This document shows, piece after piece, positions 22,001 to 31,000 of a stretch of DNA of 64,000 nucleotides. The notes below the pieces were generated by a model. That model was not told the DNA's origin and searched no databases. It worked only from the letters and a program-made list of their open reading frames with translations. Source of the stretch: Phytohabitans aurantiacus (GTDB lineage Bacteria > Actinomycetota > Actinomycetes > Mycobacteriales > Micromonosporaceae); assembly GCF_027923225.1 (NCBI RefSeq), contig NZ_BSDI01000025.1, forward strand, positions 24,900 to 88,899. Reading direction: 5' to 3'. The first letter of the stretch is position 1, and each line of letters starts with the position of its first letter. The translations under genes and the position numbers were made by a program.

Positions 22001-25000
22001 CTTCAGCTCCTCGGTCACCCGGTCGCGCATCTGCCCGACGATGCTCTCCTGGGTCGTGCCCTGGTCGTCGTCGCCGATCCGCACCCGGTCCGGCACGACC
22101 AGGCGCAGGTCGCCGAAGCCGCCGCTCTCCTGCCGGACGATCTTCACCTCGTCGATCCGGTCGTGGCTCACCACCACGACGATCGGATCGACTCCCTTGC
22201 GCGGCTTGCCGTCCTTCCCTGTCGGCATGTACGCGTAGACGCCCGCCGAGATCCTCGTGACCTTGTGGCCCTCGATCTTCAGGCGGTCGAGGACGACGTC
22301 CTCGATCCACTTGGCCATGAAACCGTCCCGATAGGACAGTGTGTCGAGGCTCCGCGTGGCGAACTCGCGCTGCTCCTCCGTCGCCGCCGGGTCCTCGAGG
22401 ATCTCGTTCAGCCGGCGTACGAGCAGGTCGCGGTGGGCGTCCGTGGCGGCCGTGGCGTCGGCCAACGCGCGCTCCACGTCGGCGCGCCGGTTCTCCTGCG
22501 GCGTCTCGGCCCGCAGGTCGGCGCCGGCCTTGTAGGCCGACTTCCACCGCTCCTGCAGCCGGCCGGCCTGCGCCTGGGCCAGGGTCAACCCGCCACCGAT
22601 CGCCGCGATGATCGCTTTCCCAGGATCGTGGGTCGCCTCCAGGGAACGCAGGCCGGTGTAGATGACGGGCGTGCCGTACTTCGCCATCGCCTCCAGCAGT
22701 CGCGGCCCGAACGCCTCGTACTGCAGCTTGACCTGGTCGCTGATGCGGGCCAGCTCGGTCGCCACGATCCGGTCGATCTCGGTGTTCGCCGGCGCCTCGC
22801 CCGGGTCCCGTTCCGGATCGAGGTACCAGCCGGCCTTGGCGGTCTCGGCGGGCGTCATCCGCCCGGCGAAGACGATGAGGAACACGTTGGGCGCCACCGG
22901 CACGACCGTCCCGGCGCGCAGCGACTCGGAGTGGTCGGCCAGTACGCCCACCCGGACCCGCTGCTTGTGCAGGGTGAACGTGCGGGTCTGCACCGTGACG
23001 ACGGCGTGCTCCCGCTCCCAGTCCTCGAAGCGCTCCAGCAGCGTCGCCCGGGTGTCGACGGGGAGATCCTGGAACCTCGCCAGCTCCTTCTTGAGGCTCT
23101 CCGCCTCCACCGGCGTCAGGTGCTCGAACGCCGGGAGGCCGGACAGGCTGTCGGGGTCATTCAGGAACGGCAGCCGCTCGCCGCCCTCCAGCCCTTCCAG
23201 CTCCATCAGGTGCAGGAAGGTGCGCAGCTCCTCCAGGAACTGGACCCGCTCCAGCAGCACCGGCCGCGCGAAGCCGGCCAGCCACTGGATCTCCCGTAAC
23301 ACGTCCACGGCGACGATCTGCTGCGCCGGGGTCATCTGGTCGAAGTCGGCCAGTACCTGGAAGTCCTCCAGCACCCCGAGCAGCCGCTGGACCTCGTTGT
23401 GGCGCGCGCGCCCGAACGTCACCTCCCGGCGCAACTGGCGGATGGCCTGGAACTGCCGCGCGCGTTCGGAGAACCGGGCGAGCCGGAACGCCGGTACCTC
23501 CTGCGACAGCGCCATCGCGTCCAGCGCCAGAAGCTGTTCGGCGGTACCCAGTGCCTCGAAGGCGACGATCTCGGCGAAGAGCCGCACGTCGGCCAGCGCC
23601 TTCTGCTTCCCGGCCACGTCGAGCAGGTCGAACGGCAGGTAGCCGACCGGGTCCCGCTTGCCGGCGAGCGCCGTGAGCCGCTCGTCCGTCGTCTTCTTCG
23701 TGAACTCCTGGAACTTCTCCGCACCGCCCAGGTCGTCGACCCGCCGGTTGAGCTCCTGCGCCTCGAACGCCGTCAGCCGCAGCATCCCGTTGATGTCGCG
23801 CACCAGCGCCGCGCGCGCACCCTCCGGCAGATGGTTGAAGGTCCGCAGCTCCGCCACGCTGTCCACCGGGTCGAAGGCCGGGGCGAAGAACTCCAGCTTG
23901 CCGGCGAGCGTCCGCTCCTTGAGCGGCGTTAGCTCGGTCCTGGCCCGCCAGGCGTCGGAGGCGTCCAGCGTGATCGGGTCGTCCCGCTTTCCGTCCGCGG
24001 CCTCCAGCGCCTTGAGCGCGAGCAGGCTACGGATGCCCGGCAACTCCACCCGGTCGTCGGCCGGCGGATCGGTGGGGCGGCGGCGGTGGTGGCCGGGTGC
24101 CTTGGCCGCTCCCCGGCCAACCGCCTGCCCCGCGGCGAGGAGGAAGCTCGTCACCTTTCCCGCCAGGCCGGACCGGACCAGCCGGCCGCCGGGGCCCAGC
24201 GTCTGGTCGTCGCGGTGCTTCTGGTTGGCGAGCTTCGCGGCCACCTTCGCCTCGCGGGCCCGCTGCGAGTACCACTGGTGCACGCCCTGCCGGGCCCGGT
24301 CGGTCAGCTCGGCGAGGTAGTTGGGCAGCGCCACCAGCGCGCTGTTCCGGGTGGTCGCCAGCGCGGCGTCCAGGGCGCTTGGGGGCGCGGCCTGCCCGGC
24401 CGGGTGGCCGACCGCGCTGTCGGCGCCCCGACCGATCGGCCGGGCGCCCGAGGTACCGGTCGACTGGGCGGCGGCCACACCGTGGTCCACCCACGGGGTG
24501 GTCCGCCGCGCCTCCGTCCAGGTCGGCTCGACGGCCTTCAGCACGGCCCTGCGCAGGTTCCCGAGGTAGGTCTTGACCGCGCTGTCGTACTCCTCGGCCA
24601 GTTCCTCGTCATACCGTTCCCGCTCCTGCGCGTACCTGGTCCGGGTCCGCTCGTCGGCATCGGGCCGGGGCCGCGCCGGCGGCAGCTTCCCGTCCCGGCG
24701 CCGCTCGGCGGCGAAGTCCGCGAGGTCACTCTCGTACTTCGCCATCTCCTCCTGGTACGCCGGCAGCGCCTGGTGGTACCGCCTCAGCTCCTCCCGGAAC
24801 CGCGCCAGTTTCGTCGAGTGCTGGGCGAGGTCCTTCCGGAACCGCGCCATGTCCGCCGGATATCGGGCCAGTTCCTCTTCGTATCGCCGCACCGTCATGG
24901 GGTCGGCGCCCTCCGCTGGCCGTAGCGGCCGCGGTGGCGGCAGCGGGACCGGTGGCCGCTGCGGTTCCTCCAGCTTCTCCGGCCGCGCCCGGCCCGGCCG

Positions 25001-28000
25001 CTTCAGCCGGTTCGGGTCGATCCGGACCTGGATGTGGTCGGGCTCGGGCAGCGGCGCCCGCTCCCAGAACTTCTTGTCGTCGGAGGTGAAGTCGGGCACG
25101 AACACGACGTGCACCTGGAGGCTCCACCGGTTCAGGCCGGCCCGCCCGCTCACCTCGTACTGCGCGTCGAACGTCTCGCGCCCGTGCTCGTGCTGCCCCC
25201 GCACCCGCCTGATCGGGTGCGAGCGCAGCCCCCGGCGCTGCCTTCGGCGCTGCGGCCGGGCCACCGTGTGGAAGACCAGGATCTCGCCGTCGACGGCCTG
25301 GTGAAGCTCCCGGCGCAACTGCCGGCGTGCCTGCTCGTCGAGGAGCTGGCGCCGCTGGCTGGGCGGCAGCGTGACCCGGTCCGGATCCTCCCGCTCGGCC
25401 GCCAGCCCCGCCAGGGTCTCGGGTCGCTGGGTGCTGGGCAGCCCCTGCATACCCCGCTCGATGGCGCGCCGGATGATCCGCCCGCGCAGGCCCGGATCGA
25501 CCGCGGCCGGTGCGCGGTCGTCCGGGGCGGCGACGCCCAGTTGCCCGAGGTCGACCCGGATCAGGATGTGTTCGCGGTCGGAGCCGGGCAGCCGTTCCAC
25601 GGCCTCCGGCGGCGTACCGATGCCCTGGCCGAGCCGCACGTGTATCCGTACGGTCCGTCGCGCGTGCTCGTCGCGGTTGAGCCCGTGCCAGCCGGACAGG
25701 TCGAACTCGGCGTCGAACCGCTCGTCCTTGTGCTCGTGGGCGCCACTCACCGCGGCGATCGGGCGGGAGCCGAACAGCCGCTGGCCCACCAGCGCGTCCC
25801 GCAGCGGCTCCGCGGCGCGCGACAGACTTCCCTTGCCGGCGTTCGAGGTCTTGGCCTCCTCCGGCGGCGGCTCGACCAGCTTGGGCGCCTTGACCTTCTC
25901 GCCGGTGGCGTCCTTCACCGCCTTCTCGGTGCCGTCCAGGGCCTCCTGGGTCTCCGCGATCGTGCGCTCGTGGTGGCGGACCATCCGCTCGTCCCAGTCC
26001 GCCCGCCGCAGGATCGCGACGGCGACGTCGTCGTTCAAGGCGGGCTGGTCGCCCGCTTGGCCGAGCGTGCTGGCCGCCGTGCTGACCGCGGTGCGCGTGA
26101 CGGCGTCCGGCACGTTGAGCACGCCGGCGATGTCGGGCACGGCGGGAGAGATGCGGACGCCCGCTCCCACACCACCCTCCACCGTGGTGACGGACGACGA
26201 CGTGGTCGACGTCACCAGGTGCGCGCGCAGGTCGCGCATCGTCTCCACGGTGTCCGCCGCCGCGTCGATCAGCTCGGCCTCGGTGATGCCGTGCCCTAGC
26301 CGGTACACCAGGTCGAAGCTCTCCTGGTAGGTGTCGAGCCAGGTCTCCATGCCCTCCGGGAGCGTGTCCTCGGGAGGGCCCGGAGGCTCGCCCGTGAACT
26401 CGAGCCAGGTCTGCGTGCCCTCCGGGAGCTCGACCACGGGAGCGCTCCGCGGCAGCTTGTTCCTGGGCGTGAACTCGACCTTCTCCGGGCGCAGCCGCAC
26501 GAGCCACGGGCGGCGCGGGAGCCGCTCCGGGCGGCCGGGCGGCTCGACGAACCGCAGCAGGTACTCGGGATGCCAGTGCTCGCCGGTCGGATCCCGCCGG
26601 AAGCCGAGGAACTTGGCCGTGATCGGGTCGCCGGACATGTCGGGCCCGCCCGGCTCGGTCTCCTCCAGCCGCACCTCGTACCCGCGCCGCAGGCCCTTGA
26701 TCCGCCCGTGCGCCGGCCGGACCAACCAGGACCGGCCAGCCACCGGACCGGCTCCTTCGACGAGCCGGACCAGCCGCTCCTGCCCGACCATCTCCGGGCT
26801 CGCCGACGACTCCGTGACGCGCACCCGGTACTCGGCATGCCAGACTCCCGTCACGGGATCGCGCCCGAGGCGGACGAACTCGCCGGTGAAGCGGGTACTC
26901 GGGGCGTCGGCGTCGATGGGCACGATCCGCGCCCCGCTCATCAGCTCGCGGGCCTGCACCATGCGGATCAGCTCGATCCGCTCGCGCACGTCCGCCCGCC
27001 CCGCTTCGGCCAGCGCCCCGGCGGCCAGCTCCCACAACGCGTCCGCGCCCGGCAGGCCGGCACCCAGCCGCACCTCGTCCGCGTCGAGCCACCGCCGGAT
27101 GCCGTCGCTGCCGCGCCCGACGGCCGCCGCCGCATCGGCCAGCCCTCCGGCCTGGCGGAAGGCGTCGAGCCACTCGCCCCGGTGCACCACGCCGGTCAGG
27201 GTCACCACCCGATCCGGATCGCGGGCCTGTTCCGCGCGGATCTGTTCGATCCGCTCGCGCGTCTTTCGCCGGCCCGCCGAGTCCAGCGCCGCGGCGACCA
27301 GCTCCCACCGCTTCTCCGCCTCCGGGAACCCGGCGCCCAGTCGCACGCCGTCGGCGTCGACCCAGCGCCGGATGTCGTCCGGTGCCAGGAGGAGTTCGTC
27401 CATCGCGCCGCTGGAGTGGAAAACCTGGAACCATTCGTAGCGGTTGCCCGGGATGCCCGTGACGCCGGTCAAGGTCAGCTCGCGGTGGATGGCGATCAGC
27501 GCCCGGTCCTCCGGGTCGCTGGGCGGCTCCTCGCGAATCTTTCCGATCCGCTCGCGTATCTTCCGCTTGCCCGCCGCGTCCAGCGCCGCGGCGACCAGTT
27601 CCCATTTCTCGTCCGCGCCCGGGAAGCCCGCGCGCAGCCGCACGCCATCCGCGTCGATCAACCGCCGGATGTCGTCCGCGTCCAGGATGAGGAAGCCCAT
27701 CCCGTCCAGCCCGCCGCCCCGCTGGAACGCCTCGAACCACTCGGTGGCGGGTCCGAGCCCCAGCCAGGAGCGCGGCACGTGGTCGCCCTCCAGCTCGCGG
27801 TGCAGCGCGATCAGCGCCCGGTCCGCTTGCGTCGTGGCCGGCTTCTGGCGCGCCTCGGCGACGCGCTTACGGACGTCCTCCGGCAGTTCCTCGTGGACCA
27901 GTTGCCACTTCTGCTCGGCGCCCGGATACCCGTCCCGCAGGCCGGTCTCGTCGATCCACATCGCCAGGTCGTCGCCGGTGTCCGGGCCAGCGCCCCGGAC

Positions 28001-31000
28001 GAGCGCGATAGCCTCGCCCAGCAGTCCCTGGTCGTTGGGGCCGAGCCGCGATCCCCGGCCGGGCTGGGCCGCCCGCGCCCGGCGATCCCGGTGAAGGAAC
28101 CGCGTCCGCTGTGCGGGCCGCGCATCCCGGCCGGGCCGTACCGTCGTGTACCGCCCCAGCACGTCGACGGGTTTGCGGCCACCGCCACGGCGGGCCCACG
28201 CCCGTACGCCGGTGCGGATCGCCTCCAGCTCCCGCAGTTCGTGGACGAGCATCCGGCGCGCGTAGACGATCGCACGCTCCGGGCTCTTCGGCCCGTCCGG
28301 CATCCGCGAGTCCAATGCGATCCGGGCCGGCGTAGCGCCCTCGCCCGGGTCGGTCTGCGCCATGGCCTTGCCGTCCAGGTCCACCACGACCACCGGCACG
28401 CTGAACTCGGCCCCGCCCCGTGGCCGGAGGGTGAGCACGCCCGCCTGGGCACCCCCGTCGCCGTCGCCGTCGCCGATGACCGGACCCGGCGTGCTCGGCG
28501 TCTCCCGAAACTCGATCGACTCGTACCGGTCGTCCAGGTACTCGCGGAGCGTCGGAGCGACCGCCCGGATCGCGGTGAGAGTGTCCGTCTGCTTTGGACG
28601 CGGCCCCTTCTCGAAGCCGGGCATCTCGCTGGCGTTGAACGGTCGCCGGATAGTCCACTGTCGACGGACAGCGCTCCGGGCCGCCCGGCGCGCCTTGCGC
28701 TCCCGCGCCGGCGCACCCTCGGCGCGCCCGGTGGCACCGGCCGCCCGCGCCGTAGCCCGGCGGCGCGCCTCGATCCGGGCCTGCTTCTCCGCCCGCAGCA
28801 GCTCCGCGAGCGCGCGCCGCACCTCCGCCATCCGCTCGGCCCGCCGCCGCCCGGTCGGGGTCAGCTCTTTGGGCAGGCCGAGGAAGATCAGGCCGTTCGG
28901 GGAGCCGCTGCCGCGCCGCGGCATCCGGCGCCGGTGCGCGGTGCGGTCCGGAGCCTTCGCCCCGCCCCGCTGGCTCTGCTGGCCCGGCGCGATCCGGGCC
29001 GCCGGGTCGTCCGGCCGGGGCGCGGCGGGGACCCCGGGCGGTTGCGGCACCCCTGGCAACGGCGGCGGCTCGGTGGGCGCCGGTATCCGTACCGGGCTCG
29101 CGCCGAGCCGCTCCCGCGGACGGTCCAGCAGGCGCTCGCGGTGGTGGGGCGACGGCGGCTGCGTCAGGCGCGGAACAGGCGGCTCCTGGTGCACCGGCGT
29201 GACCGGTTCGGGCCGCTTCGGCGGCAGCCCCGCGGTGTCGCGCGGCAGGACCGCGGGAGGTCCGCCGGGCACGCCGGGCTCGATCGCCGGCTGCGGCTCC
29301 GCACCGGGAGTGGGCGCGGCCGGCCCGGCCGGCGTCGGCCCACCGGGTACCGGCGCGGCCGGCGCTTCCGGTGTCCCATCGGGTGCACTGGGACCGGGGA
29401 CCGCGTCCGGCGCGCCGGGTCCCGGTGTGCCTTCGGGCGCACCTGGTCCAGGTTCGCCTTCGGGGGCGCCCGGTCCCGGCCCGGGTGGCGGCAGGTTCGG
29501 CTGCGGCTCGGACGGGACCGGCAGCTCGGGCGGGATCTGGTCCGGCGTGGCCGGTTGCGGCGCGATCGGCTCCGGCGGCTTGGGCGGTACCGGCTCAGGC
29601 GCCTGCGGCGCGATGGGCTCGGGCGCCTGCGGGGGAATGGGCTCCGGGGGCTTCGGCGCGATGGGTCGGGGCGCCTGCGGCGGGATCGGTGCCGGCGGCG
29701 CGGGAACCGGTCGCGGCCGCGTTCCGGTCTCCGGTGCCGCCACGCCTGCGACGGGAAGGGCCTCCGGCTCGCCGGGAGCGGCGACTGCCACAGCCGGCGG
29801 GGCCGGCTCGCCGGGAACGGCGCCGGTCACAGCCGGCGGAGCCGGCGGAGCACCTCCGGCCGGTGGCGCGGCGAGGATCGGCGGCGCGGCCTCCCTGCCG
29901 GCCTTGAGCGGCCCTCCACCGGCCACCGCCTCCGCGTCCGCCGCATCGCCACCCCGGACCGTTTCGCTGTGGACCGGTGCCGGTTCCGCGGGCGGCTCAG
30001 CTGGCTTCGCGGGTGGTTCGGCTGGCTTCGCGGGCGCGCTCTCGGTCGCTCCCTTGTGGATGGTCGAGGCCGGCCGCCTGCGAGCGGGCGGCGCGAGATC
30101 CTCGGGCAGGGCCTCGGGGTCGCTCGCGTCGAACATCCGCTGGTCGTGCTGGCGCTCGGCCTCGACGAGCTCCTCGGCACCGGGCTCCCGGAGGCGTCCC
30201 GGAGCGCCATTGCGGTTGCGGGCCGCCAGCTCCTCCTCGGCCCGGTTGAACTCCTCGATCAGCCGGCTGGCGCCCGTCGCCCGGCCCGGCGCGAGGGCCC
30301 TGGTGATCGTGCCCGCCCCGCCAGTACTGGGTTGGTGCTGCTGCGTCCCCCCGTCCGGCCCGCCTCCCTGCCCCGGCGCCGCCTGCCCTGGCGAGCCGCC
30401 ACGGCCTGCCGCACTTGCCTGGCCCGGCGCGCCTCCGCTGCCCGGTGAACCCGCTTGGCCCGGCGCGCCTCCCCTGCCTGCGGTGCCCGCTTGGCCCCGT
30501 ACGCCCGCCTGGCCGGGCCCGCTGGTGCCGGCCGGCCGGCCACGGCCGTCGCGCCCGGTGGCGGACGCGCCACCGGGCGGCGCGCCGTCGGCGGAAGCAC
30601 CGTCCGGTGGGCCGCCACCGTCGGGCCGGTCACCCTCCCCCGGCGCCCCGGCACCGTTCTCGCCATTGCCCGGCAGCACCTCATCGGGCAGGCCGAGGGT
30701 GATCAGGCCGTTCGGGGAGTCGCGGCGTCGCGGCGGCATCCGCCGGCGATGCGGATCGCGATCCGCCGGCACCGGCGGTGGCGGCACCGCCCGCGCGTCC
30801 GGATCTCCCGGTGCCGGAACCCCCGGAACGGTCGGCATCGCGGGTGGCCCGGGCACCCTTTCGGGTTCCCGGGGCTCTGGCTCCTCCGGGGTGGCCGCCC
30901 CGAGCTCCTCCCGATGCGGCTCCGGCACCGCGGCGGTCGTGGCACCCGCGCCCTCCGCGCCCGGCTTCGCGATCACCTGGTGCTCCCCGGGTGGGGACGC

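Larger units (their letters stand above)
11130..28657 (-). repeat. about 9-kb in-frame tandem duplication inside the giant gene (units C1 and C2)
   Basis: Unit C1 is 28,657-19,682 and unit C2 is 19,681-about 11,130. Both start at W-T-(I/V)-R-(R/K)-PFNASEMPGFEKG. The first anchor is offset by 8,976 nt (28,621 and 19,645), a later one by 8,706 nt (22,721 and 14,015), and the HEIAHK anchor by 8,658 nt. The main shift, 270 nt, matches one extra helical repeat of about 90 residues in C1. Protein identity is roughly three quarters by eye over the first several hundred residues, and conserved DNA blocks remain. Confidence 0.9.

Noticed and set aside
1127..30448. Very long plus-strand open frames opposite the giant gene (for example 1,127-3,934, 4,868-10,099, 10,112-14,869, 16,916-21,493 and 26,570-30,448)
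   Set aside because: They are antisense shadows produced by high-GC codon use. Their translations are Arg/Gly/Pro/His/Gln-rich without domains, and they start and stop without ribosome sites, while the minus frame carries recognisable domains and repeats.
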